NCBI RefSeq assembly: GCF_042477335.2
Contig: NC_091260.1
Coordinates: 44,907,001-44,971,000 of the forward strand
Length of the DNA: 64,000 nucleotides
From: Ovis canadensis
Taxonomy: Eukaryota; Chordata; Mammalia; Artiodactyla; Bovidae
Direction: 5' to 3'
The notes beneath the pieces were generated by a model. It had not been told where the DNA came from. It searched no databases and worked only from the letters and a program-made list of their open reading frames with translations. Each line of letters opens with the position of its first letter. Within the stretch, counting starts at the first letter, position 1. A program made the translations under genes and the position numbers. Positions 1 through 9,480 of the stretch are shown here, one piece after another.

Positions 1-180
1 AGGCCAGGAGGCCCTCCACCCCACCCCACCGCACACACCTTGAGGTTGCGGGAAAGTGAGACTTGAAACCCGGTGGAACCCGGCAAGGAAAGGAATAGCA
101 GCCTCCTGTCTGGCGCACAGCACCCTTTCAGTCACCACCCTGGACTGGAGCCTGGGTCACCCCAGCGGAGGCCCAATCTG

Positions 181-215
181 CCGGGGAGGGGGGGGGGAGC
201 GGGGGGGGGGGACTT
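181..215 (+). repeat. G-rich VNTR / G-quadruplex-prone tract
   Basis: Runs of 8-12 G are separated by AGC. Period number differs between units: copies 2 and 3 (about 7,995-8,035 and 15,820-15,860) have one extra GAGC-plus-G-run period. Copies 4 and 5 (about 23,645-23,667 and 31,450-31,472) have a shorter GGGGGCGGGGGAGGGGAGGGG form. This tract explains most of the unit length differences. Confidence 0.85.
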
Positions 216-332
216 CTCCCCTCGGCTCCGCCTCTCTCGGGGAAGAGCCTGGAGATATCTGTGGGGCAGAACATTCCTTTTTTTTTTCTTCCGTTCTTGG
301 ATAATTGACGGGCTTTTCAATGAGAAATCTCT

Positions 333-826
333 AAAGCCATAAAAAGGAACGCATTTGAGTCTAGTCTAATGAGGTGGATGAACCTAGAGCTTATTATTCA
401 GAGTGAAGTCAGTCTGAATGAGAAAGAGAAATCTCCTAGACTAACGCGCATATACATGGAATCTAGAAAGATGGTGCTGACGAATTTATTTGCAGGGCAG
501 CAATGGAGAAACAGACATAGAGAACAGATTTATTGACAGGGCAGGGGGAGAGAGGAGAGAGTGAGCTGCATGGGAAAAGTAAGAGGGAAACTGACATTAG
601 CATATGTAAAGTAGACAGCCAATGGGAATTTGCTGTATAACTCCCTGAACTCAAACTGGGGCTCTGTAAGAATCTAGAGGGGTGGGATGGTGAGAGAAAT
701 GGGAGGGAGGTTCAGACCAAGGCGGGACATATGTATACCGATGGCCGATTCCTGTGGATAGTTGACAGAAAACAACAAAATTCTGTAAAACATGACCCTT
801 CAATTAAAAAATAAATTAGGAAAAAG
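333..826 (+). mobile_element. L1 3' end (ORF2 C-terminus/3'UTR), 5'-truncated, with TSD
   Basis: The sequence reads like the end of bovine-type L1 ORF2 and its 3'UTR: the GAGGTGGATGAACCTAGAGC region, then GGAATCTAGAAAGATGG, and a tail ending in an A-rich AATAAA-like run. It is flanked by the 9-bp direct repeat GAAATCTCT at 324-332 and 827-835, a target-site duplication. The diverged copy near 58.8 kb lacks the element, which gives the empty site. Confidence 0.85.
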
Positions 827-835
827 GAAATCTCT

Positions 836-1395
836 CTTCAGGAATCTATGCTATCAAGGAACTTTCCTGTTGATGTACTCAGAATTGTCATACTTCTTAT
901 ATTAATTCCAATTTGCAAATGATTAAAACATGCTTCCCTATTCTCTGCTTGTGAATTGATTTGGGTGGGTGGAGTCAGGACTGGAAGTGGTACTGGGACA
1001 AGGGGAGTCTTTGGCTGAAAGAACTGAGACCCAGGTCAGGGCTCCAAGATTAAGGAAACACAAAATGAACCCATGATATATAACCTTGAGTACCTTGGTG
1101 GCCTATATTAATCTCTTTCCTTTGTTCAAATATTGGGAAAGTAGCACTCCCCAACATAGCTTTTGGGGAAATTTTGAAAGGATCTTTGGAAAGCCAGTAT
1201 GATAATACACGTTAAGCATTTCAACAGGAATACTCTTGAGCCAGAGTACTAATTCCATAAGCAGAAACTGTAGTTACAAACAGACGTGTATGCCAATACA
1301 AGATAAAAAAATGTAAATGATAGTCATATCTGCACAATTCCAAACAATACTGCTCTTAGAGATAAAATGGAAGACATGGTTTTTAAACCACATTC
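836..1395. other. No gene seen (unit flank)
   Basis: AT-rich unique DNA of the unit with no ORF, splice or RNA signal that I can support. The equivalents in other units are at +7,825, +15,650, about +23,456 and about +31,260. The part at 840-1,220 is recognisable, inverted and diverged, at 58.36-58.83 kb. Confidence 0.6.
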
Positions 1396-1655
1396 AATTT
1401 TGGCTGCTATTCCTTCATCGCTTCAGGGGCAGCGTGCGGGCTTCTCATTGCAGTGGCTCTTGTTGCAGAGCATGAGCTCTAGGGCTTCTGAGCTTCAGTA
1501 GTTGCAGCATGTGGGCTCAAGAGCACGGACTCAATGGTTGTGGCACCAGGGCTTAGCTGTTCCCACAGCATGCAGGATCTTCGCAGATTAGAGTTTGAAT
1601 CCATGTCTCCTGCCTTGGCAGGCAGATTCTTTACTGCTGAACCACTAGGGAAGAC
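1396..1655 (-). mobile_element. CHR-type tRNA-Glu SINE, internally deleted
   Basis: The reverse complement reads as the tRNA-derived head (CTAGTGGTTCAGCAGTAAAG, GGCAGGAGACATGG) followed by the CHR body (CAACTACTGAAGCTCAGAAG, GAGCTCATGCTCTGCAACAAG). Compared with the inverted copy at 38,293-38,598 it lacks about 43 bp of the body after CTGCCCCTGAAG. All tandem copies share this deletion. Confidence 0.8.
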
Positions 1656-2780
1656 CGTGCAAGACATGATTTTTAAAAGACACCCAGAGGCTGAATCTTA
1701 GACAGGTAGTGGCTATAGCAACTAAGCTTGAAGGGCGTGCTTCTAAGCAAGTTGGAAGGGAAAGCACTGAGGCACAGCCACCCACAAGGCTGAGGGAGGG
1801 CAGACTTTCCAGAGCCTTTCCTGTGAAACATTCTGCTGCAGTTCCTTCCTCAAGTGCCTACCTCGGTCTTTCATGGCTTTTCTGGGTCTCACGCAGCCAC
1901 CTGATCTACAGTATTCAGCTTCCTGGGGGGCTGAAGTTAGAGATGATGGGGAACCATCACTCACCACACACTTCTCATCCCAGTTCAAGTGGAGCATTCC
2001 CCCAGGCTCTCAGCTCCGGGGGTGGTTCAGACCCAAGTCCCTGTCCCCGGTGGGTCAGGGAGGAACCCAGGCTACCCCTCTGGCTTCCAGACAACAAAAC
2101 GCTTGAGAGTAGACACATGAAGTTCCAAACCTTTGACCTCCTAGATGCTGAGTCAATATATCTGGGCCAAGAGGTTGGACCCAGAAAGAGTTTTGTGGAG
2201 AATGGGCAATGCCCACGTGACAGTAACATGCAGAGCTGGGTAGTTTTCCAGTGGAAATTACAGATCCCATCATGCGCTAACCAGCACTTCATGCCCAATA
2301 TGACTTCAATGCTGTAACCCTACATTTTCTTACTTATAAAATGTAATTTATAATAGCACTTAAATAAATGGGATAAGAAAAATGACACAGCACAGTGCTT
2401 ATCATAAGTTCTTCGTGGCTGTTACCTGTAGTAGCTTGAAAGGTAACGTGAATAGGCATTAGAATCCTCCTATTTCTTGTTGAACTATCTCTAAACATTT
2501 TAATATCAAATATTTAATGTAACTATTTTAAAGTGAAATAGGACAGTACCTTATAAATTGAAAATATAACTTACACCCTATCCCTTCCCAACTGATGAGT
2601 CACTGTATTGATAGATTTTGAAGTCTGTTTTTATGTTTTACAAATGTAAACATACTCATGCAAATTAATGAAACAAATATTATTTCCCTCCAAAGAACCA
2701 CATTATAGGCATGGATTAACAACTTGACTTGTCGGTCATTACTACTTTAGACACCTTTCTTTCTTTATTCCAAGGTGCCT
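1656..2780. other. No supported gene; unit-internal DNA with chance ORFs
   Basis: A 202-codon frame at 1,709-2,317 is open in copies 1-3 but is broken in copies 4 and 5 and the inverted copy, where a run of six G near 1,925 is five G. The six-G state is therefore the derived one. No splice, promoter or family similarity supports translation. The 2,320-2,780 part is AT-rich with nothing recognisable. A weak, old, direct-orientation relative lies at 48.88-49.45 kb. Confidence 0.6.
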
Positions 2781-3002
2781 GTGTGCATGCTGAATTTCTT
2801 CAGTCGTGTCTGACTCTTTGTGACCCAATGGACTATAGACTGCCAGGCTCCTGGGTCCATGGACTTTTCCAGACAAGAATACTGGATTGGGTTCCCATTT
2901 CCTCCTCCAGGGTTGCTTCCTACACCAGAGATCTAATTGGAGTCTCTGTGGCTCCTGCATTGGTGGGTGGACTCTGGACCACTGGACCACCTGGGAAGCC
3001 CC
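2781..3002 (-). mobile_element. Bov-tA-type SINE, antisense
   Basis: The reverse complement shows the canonical ruminant SINE: GGCTTCCCAGGTGGTCCAGTGG, then the core with AACCCAATCCAGTATTCTTG, then CACGACTGAAGAAATTCAGC. Confidence 0.92.
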
Positions 3003-3207
3003 ATCGCACAGGCTACTTGCTGCTAACCTCTGTGGGGGAAGTAGCTGTCATTTGTATTCAAACAACTCTCTGGGAAGTTTCCACACCACCGGAGCCTAAT
3101 AGCATCACGCTGAGCCTTCAAAGGGGACAGTCTTGTTGTCCTCCCCTTAAGCCTGGACCAGCAGAGCTCTCAGCCTTGAATATCCTTATTAGATGTCCCC
3201 AAGTCAG

Positions 3208-3421
3208 TTGCTTCCCAGGCGACTCAGTGGTAAAGAATCTCTCTGGGACACAGGGAGACTAGGGTTCAATCTCTGGGTTGAGACGATCTCATTAAGAAGG
3301 AAGTGGCAACTCACTGCAGTATCCTTGCCTGGGAAAAAACCCGGGACAGAGAAACCTGGTGGGCTACGTATAGGGCATGGGGTTTCAAAAAGTCAGACTA
3401 GACGCAGTACCGACAAGAACA
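3208..3421 (+). mobile_element. Bov-tA-type SINE, sense
   Basis: Begins GCTTCCCAGGCGACTCAGTG, continues TAAAGAATCTCTCTGGGACA and GGCAACTCACTGCAGTATCC, and ends near CCGACAAGAAC. It is degenerate but full length. It and the antisense SINE at 2,781 form an opposed pair 205 bp apart. Confidence 0.9.
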
Positions 3422-4780
3422 AAGTCAGTTGCTCTAATGAACCCCTTTAACTTAGCACTCTTGGCTGCCTTGCCCAGAGCTTCCAACTGCCTGCCTCTTG
3501 TGTTGTCCATTATTTTCCATGCTCCTTATTTCTCATTTTTGGTTCTGATTCTCTTCCCTTTCCTTCTCTACCTCCTTTCTCACTTTTATTTCTACTCTTT
3601 TTTTCCCCCCTCAGCTCCTGCACGACACGAGCTTTAGTGGGGATCATCTTAGAGTTTACTTTCCTGGCAGAGAATCAACTATCAAAGAGAAGAAGACTCA
3701 GCTGTGTCCTCATGGTCTCTTGTCTATGCTCTTCCCTTAAAATTCAGCTCTGCCAAAGCAGGAGCAGGTTCTACAAGTCGGCGTGCAGTACCCATCACAG
3801 CACCTTGCTCACGGCAGGTGGTGGAAACACACTTGTTTAAAACGCTTTGAATTAAACTGACTTTGGTAAGTTGAAGATAAATGACTGATCAGGGACATCT
3901 AGGCTTGGATGCACTGACATGCTTGCCAAGACAATGTCTGAAACATCTGAGAAAGGATATAAGGAGATGCAATTTCACTATAAATCTGACACTAGAAAGG
4001 AAAAGCAAACCACTACGATTATTAAACACAGGAAAAGACAACGTTTTGAGTTTGCTATTGATTGATGTTTTACTAGCCATGATTATAGCACTACGAATGA
4101 CAATGAAAATAACAATAACTGTGATGGAGCAACTTGTTATTTTGCCTGAGACTATCTAATTATGTGACTTTTGTTAATGATTTTACTCCAAAAAGTTGCC
4201 TTTAAAATGGTAAACTTCAGCTACCATCCAGGTAAGAATATGAAGACACGAGAGGTTAGACCACTAGCTGGGTAATCTTCTACCAAACAGTCTGCATCTA
4301 AATCTGTAGATCTTGACCCTGACACTTCTACTTGTTGGCTGAAAGTCTCAAGCAATTTTATCTTAGAATTGAAGACCAAAAGGAAAGTCTGACCAGCAGT
4401 GTGGTTTCATGCAAAGATGGCCACATTTTGATCATCTCTGTAAAATCTAATGATACTCTGTTTCTAGACAAAAAGCCCTGAGAATCGATGGACATAGGAT
4501 CCTAAAAATAACAGGGACTTAGGATACTTTTCATAAGAGTAGCCTCCCAAATAGCTTTTCTTGACAGAGCCCCTGTACCTCTATTTCCTTTAAACAAACA
4601 ACAAAAGTTTTGATCCTCTCAAATCAACGAAATCAACTCAGAGTCTAAGAACTCCACCCAAGAAGTTTGAATTCACCCTTCATCTTCTCAGATCCCACCT
4701 GCTGAAGCAATTTGCAACCACCCACCCTAATAGCCTCTGGTTGGACGCCTAAGAACCCAGAACACTCTAAATTCGCAAGC
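3422..4780. other. No gene seen (unit-internal DNA)
   Basis: AT-rich sequence between the SINE pair and block A. A pyrimidine-rich stretch at 3,535-3,612 ends in CCCCCCTCAG, a good-looking 3' splice site, but no conserved frame follows it. Open frames at 3,637-3,840 and 3,881-4,159 are not conserved in the diverged copy. Equivalents lie at +7,825, +15,650 and +23,455, and inverted at 35.2-36.5, 62.1-63.5 and (diverged) 54.6-55.9 kb. Confidence 0.5.
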
Positions 4781-4819
4781 AAGGGGCCCCAGAAGACTTC
4801 TCTTCTCCCCGCTGAAGCG

Positions 4820-5219
4820 GTGGAGCACTTTCCCCGCTGTGTGCGCCAGGCCTGGGATTCCGCGGAGGAGCCCCAGGAACCAGAGAGGTGCGGCAGCTCC
4901 TGCGCTCAGCGAACCCTAAGGAATGGCAGCTCCCTTGCTATCCTACGCTGGGCGAACTCTCTCCGGACGAGGAGGACTTCAATCGGGGAAGAACCTTCGG
5001 CCCCCCGCCGCCTTCTGCGCCTATATTGCCCCCAAACACCGACCCCGAGAACAGAGCCCCTGCATGCGATACGGCCAGTCTTGGGCTCCAGACCCCACAC
5101 CCGCTCCCGGCCAGGAGTCCCGACGCCCTCAGGACAGGAGGACGCCGCGCGCCCAGAAAGTTTCCCTGATCCGATTTTGCCACAGGAGGAACCCAGTGTC
5201 TGAAACCCGAGACCTCTGA
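4820..5219 (+). pseudogene. Block A: decayed ORF, unit 1
   Basis: This is homologous to the intact 131-codon ORF at 61,662-62,057. The start is GTG (4,820-4,822) instead of ATG. An AG dinucleotide is inserted near 4,882-4,887, a G near 4,985-4,988 and a C near 5,029-5,033, so the frame breaks after about 22 codons. The remaining protein signature (HFPRCVRQAWDSAEEPQ, then EWQLPCYPTLGE in a shifted frame) is still readable. A pyrimidine-rich stretch ending in AAG just before it could be a 3' splice site, so it could be an exon rather than a single-exon gene. The family is not recognised. Block A sits in the CpG-rich part of the unit. Confidence 0.6.
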
Positions 5220-5552
5220 CGCGGGACACGCTTCCGGAGCATCGCCCTCTTGCTGATCTGGAGAGACACCGACAGACGCCCCACGCGCTGGACTGAAAGA
5301 CCCTAGGTTGTCTCTCAGGCCGCCTCTGTCCCTAGGACCCCTCCTCTCCGCTGAGACCCTTCGTTGGAGGATTCCCTGCGACAGATGCTGTTACAAGAAA
5401 ACCTCTCCGTTGAGCAATCGTGGAAGGATTCTTCATAGGCTTTTGGGGATCTCTCTGTTATCTCATAAATTGCATCTTTATTACTTACTTGATGGTTAAG
5501 TAAATCTCTTAACCAAATTCCAACGTCTTTCTCTCTGCTGCTTTGGCTTTAG
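5220..5552. other. Intervening DNA between blocks A and B
   Basis: GC-rich at first, then AT-richer around 5,460-5,520. It ends in a strong pyrimidine tract and AG (5,551-5,552). No conserved ORF. The diverged copy carries an extra SINE here (53,445-53,571). Confidence 0.5.
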
Positions 5553-6211
5553 GGGGAGGACCAGGCGCGCGGGCGGGGTGGCCGGTTCAGTTCTCCCGCG
5601 GGACCCTCGGTCCCCTGATTTGCTGAACTGGGGTGGGGGGTCGTGGGTTATCTTGGGCACACCAGGCGGCCAGGGGGCCGACACAGCTGTTGTCAAACTG
5701 GGTCAAACTTGCCAGGATCCAGGAGATCACACACAGCGCAGCCGGCAGCCCTGAGAACTCCGCTTCGCCCTGGAAACGCTCCTGCTCGCTCGACCCGCTC
5801 TTTCCCTTCCTGTCCATCTGCGGGGCGTCCGGTCATCTGCACGCGGCTCCCCGGCGCCCAGCGCAGGTCGCCGCTCCAAATGCATCCAGAAGCCTGGACC
5901 GCAGCAGCACAGAGCTCCTGTCTCCCTCGGACACTTTCCTGGGTGCGTCCCTTCTTCCTCTGAGCCGCTCCAACCCAATTTCCAGCTCGCACGTCCCAGC
6001 TGACGTGGAGCCAGGGTGCTGGGGCCGCGGACAAGCGAAAACTCGAGACTGGCTTCGTGAGGAGGGATTTCTGCGGCCAGATTCTGGAGCGGTTGGCTCC
6101 CTTTACATCCTAACTTCAACCCGGCGACTTGCCAAGGCTCCTGACTTCTCATTACCAATCGCAGCAGAACTCCTGTTTCCACCAAACCCGGGGGTGAAAT
6201 GGGGGAGCTGA
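5553..6211 (+). other. Block B: GC-rich conserved block, possible exon
   Basis: This CpG-rich block follows a good acceptor-like sequence (CTCTGCTGCTTTGGCTTTAG). Two plus-strand frames stay open across it, and the diverged copy (about 52.8-53.4 kb, minus) shows similar peptides in both, with one 3-bp indel. Against a coding role, copy 7 (60,673-61,350, minus) and the diverged copy lack the acceptor AG, and no ATG-started frame is clearly conserved. Equivalents are 13,378-14,036, 21,203-21,861, 29,008-29,666 and inverted 33,794-34,396. It may be CpG-island or promoter-like DNA instead. Confidence 0.35.
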
Positions 6212-6237
6212 GAGAACAATGCAGGCCACCTTTAAGA

Positions 6238-6434
6238 CCTTGTTTGGTTGCTAAATCATGTCCGACTATGCTACTGTGGCCGCCAGGCTCCCCTGTCCAT
6301 GGAATTTCTCCAGCCAAGAATATTGTAGTGGCTTGCCATTCTCTTCTCCAGGGAATCTTTCTCACCCAGAAATCAAACGCGCACCTCCCTCATTGGCAGG
6401 CAGGTTCTTTACTAGTGAACCAACATGGAAGCTC
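6238..6434 (-). mobile_element. Bov-tA-type SINE, antisense
   Basis: The reverse complement runs from CCATGTTGGTTCACTAGTAA through AAGCCACTACAATATTCTTG to GGACATGATTTAGCAACC. It is absent from the diverged copy near 52,700, where the flanks are joined. Confidence 0.9.
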
Positions 6435-6648
6435 ATGTAAGAGTGTAAGAAACACTCACACCGTCATTCTGAGATTTTCTCAACTGCTGTGATTCTTCTG
6501 AGGGCAAATCTGTCACTGGGATTAAACTAGTAGGAGTCTGAAAGTGGGGGCTCCCTCCCCAGGGAGCTATTGCCTAGGATTCTTTCAACTCACCTTTCTA
6601 GTTTCTGGTATCACACTCTAAGCCACCCTTTTCCTCTTTCCTTGCCAG

Positions 6649-6763
6649 GATTCCGTGCATCTCCTGCGCCCAGTGCATGCGGTGGCTCAACCAGTGTGTA
6701 ACCCCGACCTGTACCAAGGAATTACAGAAGTATTCTTTTCACCCCTATTGGAACACAGGATGA
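6649..6763 (+). CDS. Block D: putative terminal coding exon, unit 1
   Basis: A strong 3' splice site (TTTTCCTCTTTCCTTGCCAG, AG at 6,647-6,648) leads into a 37-codon frame after one leading G. It begins IPCISCAQCMRWLNQC, is Cys-rich with a CxxC pair, and ends HPYWNTG before TGA at 6,761-6,763. A poly(A) signal follows at 6,963. The acceptor and the first 23 or so codons are also kept in the diverged copy (52,250-52,514), which supports a real exon. It carries no start of its own, so it must be spliced to an upstream exon, which is not proven. An overlapping 96-codon ATG frame at 6,655-6,945 is open in all recent copies but loses similarity after 20 codons in the diverged copy. Confidence 0.45.
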
Positions 6764-6962
6764 TATTTTATTTTTTCAGATTCAATTACAAAATTTCCAG
6801 CGAGGCAGGAGCCTGTAACATACAGCACATAACCAGAGGACGTGAGGACAGGGCTGTGTGTGGTATTTACTGCTGTGCCTCTATTAATGTACTTTTCATG
6901 TTCTACTTTGTCCTTTATTTCTTCAAAAGTGTATGCGAGAAATGAAATCAGTAAGAACTGGA

Positions 6963-6968
6963 AATAAA
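6963..6968 (+). terminator. Poly(A) signal AATAAA after block D, unit 1
   Basis: AATAAA lies 200 bp past the block D stop and about 363 bp before the next TATA box, which fits the 3' end of one tandem gene and the start of the next. Confidence 0.5.
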
Positions 6969-7330
6969 GACATTACTTTTACATTTCATCTTCATTTTTC
7001 AGTAGTAATTTCAAATTCTTAGATAAATAAATGAAATAGCCCTTGAATTCATGGAAACACAGGGTTCTTTATAAGCCCACTTATGGAGAAGCACTGGCAG
7101 GCTTTGGAATATACAGTTCTAGAGTTCTTCTGGAAATTTGAAAATCCAAAATGTTATGCACGCTAACCTTTAATCCAATCACCAAAACCACTCAGAACTT
7201 CCGTGCCCTTCCCAGAAAGAGGCAGTGATCTCCTCAGTCCCGAGGGGCCCCCCAGGTGATTTGCAAGGCAAATGAGTGTGGATCCCACCTATCAACACCC
7301 GGGTTTCCCAAAACCAGGACCGGCCGGCAC
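6969..7330. other. Intergenic DNA upstream of the block C promoter
   Basis: AT-rich, then more GC-rich from 7,200. No ORF that I can support. Differences between this stretch and copy 7 are frequent (roughly one per 10-20 bases in parts), in contrast to the identical block C that follows. Confidence 0.5.
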
Positions 7331-7337
7331 TATAAAA
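7331..7337 (+). promoter_or_regulatory. TATA box of block C gene, unit 1
   Basis: TATAAAA in a GC-rich context (CCGGCACTATAAAAGGC) lies 82 bp before the ATG of the 110-codon ORF. A start of transcription about 25-30 bp downstream, near 7,360, is expected. Confidence 0.65.
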
Positions 7338-7418
7338 GGCACACTCCTCACCCAGCCCAGTCATTCGCGCCTGTGCTTAGACCCACTGAGCTCTGGGCCT
7401 GGTGAGGAGGCTGAAGCC

Positions 7419-7751
7419 ATGGAAGCGCAGTGCTGCAGGAGGGCACGTCCCGAGCCCGCCTTGCCTCCGGGCCTGAACCGAGAACAGGCCTGGGCCTGGG
7501 CTCTGGATAACTTCCCCGCGCTGAGCCGCCCCTCCTGCCTCAGCCCCGAGTTCTGCGGGGACGCGCACTACTGCGCCTGTGGGCTGCCGCGCCACGCTTG
7601 CCCCGGACCCGCGGACGGTCTCCGCGTCGAGATGGGCCAGAAACGCTGGCGAGAGCCGCAAGGCCACCAGCCGGCTGCTAGTCCGGGATGGAGCGACAGT
7701 CCCGTCAAGAAGAGGCCCAAGCCGCCCAGCGGCGGGCCCAGCAGGGTCTGA
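7419..7751 (+). CDS. Block C: 110-aa ORF with TATA promoter, unidentified, unit 1
   Basis: The ATG at 7,419 has a good Kozak context (GAAGCCATGG). The product begins MEAQCCRRARPEPALPPGLN, has a Trp-rich stretch (QAWAWALDNF, residues 23-32), seven Cys (5, 6, 40, 46, 52, 54, 61), a CAC motif at 52-54, and a basic KKRPK near the C-terminus (97-101) that could be a nuclear signal. It is Pro/Arg-rich, with no signal peptide or membrane segment. I do not recognise the family. Five copies appear identical. A donor-like CTG|GTGAGG just before the ATG (7,399-7,407) and AAA|GTGAGA at 7,865-7,873 allow this to be part of a spliced first exon. If so, the ORF might be bypassed or might act as the first coding piece. 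The frame could also be an open frame in a CpG-rich promoter. Confidence 0.45.
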   Translation: MEAQCCRRARPEPALPPGLNREQAWAWALDNFPALSRPSCLSPEFCGDAHYCACGLPRHACPGPADGLRVEMGQKRWREPQGHQPAASPGWSDSPVKKRPKPPSGGPSRV

Positions 7752-8157
7752 ACAGCCAGCCGATGCCAGCAGCTGCGGAGGCTGCCAGACCCGCGGCCAG
7801 ATCGCCGCCAGGAGGCCAGGAGGCCCTCCACCCCACCCCACCGCACACACCTTGAGGTTGCGGGAAAGTGAGACTTGAAACCCGGTGGAACCCGGCAAGG
7901 AAAGGAATAGCAGCCTCCTGTCTGGCGCACAGCACCCTTTCAGTCACCACCCTGGACTGGAGCCTGGGTCACCCCAGCGGAGGCCCAATCTGCCGGGGAG
8001 GGGGGGGGGAGCGGGGGGGGGAGCGGGGGGGGGTGGACTTCTCCCCTCGGCTCCGCCTCTCTCGGGGAAGAGCCTGGAGATATCTGTGGGGCAGAACATT
8101 CCTTTTTTTTTTCTTCCGTTCTTGGATAATTGACGGGCTTTTCAATGAGAAATCTCT

Positions 8158-8651
8158 AAAGCCATAAAAAGGAACGCATTTGAGTCTAGTCTAATGAGGT
8201 GGATGAACCTAGAGCTTATTATTCAGAGTGAAGTCAGTCTGAATGAGAAAGAGAAATCTCCTAGACTAACGCGCATATACATGGAATCTAGAAAGATGGT
8301 GCTGACGAATTTATTTGCAGGGCAGCAATGGAGAAACAGACATAGAGAACAGATTTATTGACAGGGCAGGGGGAGAGAGGAGAGAGTGAGCTGCATGGGA
8401 AAAGTAAGAGGGAAACTGACATTAGCATATGTAAAGTAGACAGCCAATGGGAATTTGCTGTATAACTCCCTGAACTCAAACTGGGGCTCTGTAAGAATCT
8501 AGAGGGGTGGGATGGTGAGAGAAATGGGAGGGAGGTTCAGACCAAGGCGGGACATATGTATACCGATGGCCGATTCGTGTGGATAGTTGACAGAAAACAA
8601 CAAAATTCTGTAAAACATGACCCTTCAATTAAAAAATAAATTAGGAAAAAG
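8158..8651 (+). mobile_element. L1 3' end, unit 2
   Basis: Copy of the 333-826 element, duplicated with its unit. One base near 8,575 differs from copy 1 (GATTCG versus GATTCC). Confidence 0.85.
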
Positions 8652-9220
8652 GAAATCTCTCTTCAGGAATCTATGCTATCAAGGAACTTTCCTGTTGATG
8701 TACTCAGAATTGTCATACTTCTTATATTAATTCCAATTTGCAAATGATTAAAACATGCTTCCCTATTCTCTGCTTGTGAATTGATTTGGGTGGGTGGAGT
8801 CAGGACTGGAAGTGGTACTGGGACAAGGGGAGTCTTTGGCTGAAAGAACTGAGACCCAGGTCAGGGCTCCAAGATTAAGGAAACACAAAATGAACCCATG
8901 ATATATAACCTTGAGTACCTTGGTGGCCTATATTAATCTCTTTCCTTTGTTCAAATATTGGGAAAGTAGCACTCCCCAACATAGCTTTTGGGGAAATTTT
9001 GAAAGGATCTTTGGAAAGCCAGTATGATAATACACGTTAAGCATTTCAACAGGAATACTCTTGAGCCAGAGTACTAATTCCATAAGCAGAAACTGTAGTT
9101 ACAAACAGACGTGTATGCCAATACAAGATAAAAAAATGTAAATGATAGTCATATCTGCACAATTCCAAACAATACTGCTCTTAGAGATAAAATGGAAGAC
9201 ATGGTTTTTAAACCACATTC

Positions 9221-9480
9221 AATTTTGGCTGCTATTCCTTCATCGCTTCAGGGGCAGCGTGCGGGCTTCTCATTGCAGTGGCTCTTGTTGCAGAGCATGA
9301 GCTCTAGGGCTTCTGAGCTTCAGTAGTTGCAGCATGTGGGCTCAAGAGCACGGACTCAATGGTTGTGGCACCAGGGCTTAGCTGTTCCCACAGCATGCAG
9401 GATCTTCGCAGATTAGAGTTTGAATCCATGTCTCCTGCCTTGGCAGGCAGATTCTTTACTGCTGAACCACTAGGGAAGAC
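9221..9480 (-). mobile_element. CHR-type SINE, unit 2
   Basis: Duplicate of the 1,396-1,655 element with the same internal deletion. Confidence 0.8.

Larger units (their letters stand above)
1..7812 (+). repeat. Tandem 7.8-kb unit, copy 1
   Basis: This is the first of five direct copies of one unit. Position 1 matches 7,813, 15,638, 23,463 and 31,268, and long stretches match base for base. The unit contains L1, CHR and Bov-tA insertions that were all duplicated with it, so amplification is younger than those insertions. Copy 1 differs from copies 2-4 by scattered single bases (for example in block B near 5,990-6,050, where it shares alleles with the inverted copy at 60.7-61 kb) and by a shorter G-rich VNTR. 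The start is set by the window edge, not by a natural boundary. Confidence 0.97.

Noticed and set aside
1709..2317. 202-codon ORF repeated in units 1-3
   Set aside because: It depends on a six-G run near 1,925. Units 4 and 5 and the inverted copy have five G and lose the frame. No domain, promoter or splice context.
2729..3262. 177-codon ORF present in all units
   Set aside because: It is translation through two Bov-tA SINEs and the short gap between them.
5727..6365. 212-codon minus-strand ORF over block B, repeated in all units
   Set aside because: Part of it is translated SINE and the rest is GC-rich DNA open in several frames. Only partial similarity to the diverged copy, in shifting frames.
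6655..6945. 96-codon ATG ORF overlapping block D
   Set aside because: Similarity to the diverged copy stops after about 20 codons. The acceptor-led frame explains the conservation at least as well. It is not excluded.
7377..7898. 173-codon minus-strand ORF across block C
   Set aside because: GC-rich shadow of the plus-strand block C. No ATG context or promoter of its own, and the TATA box points the other way.
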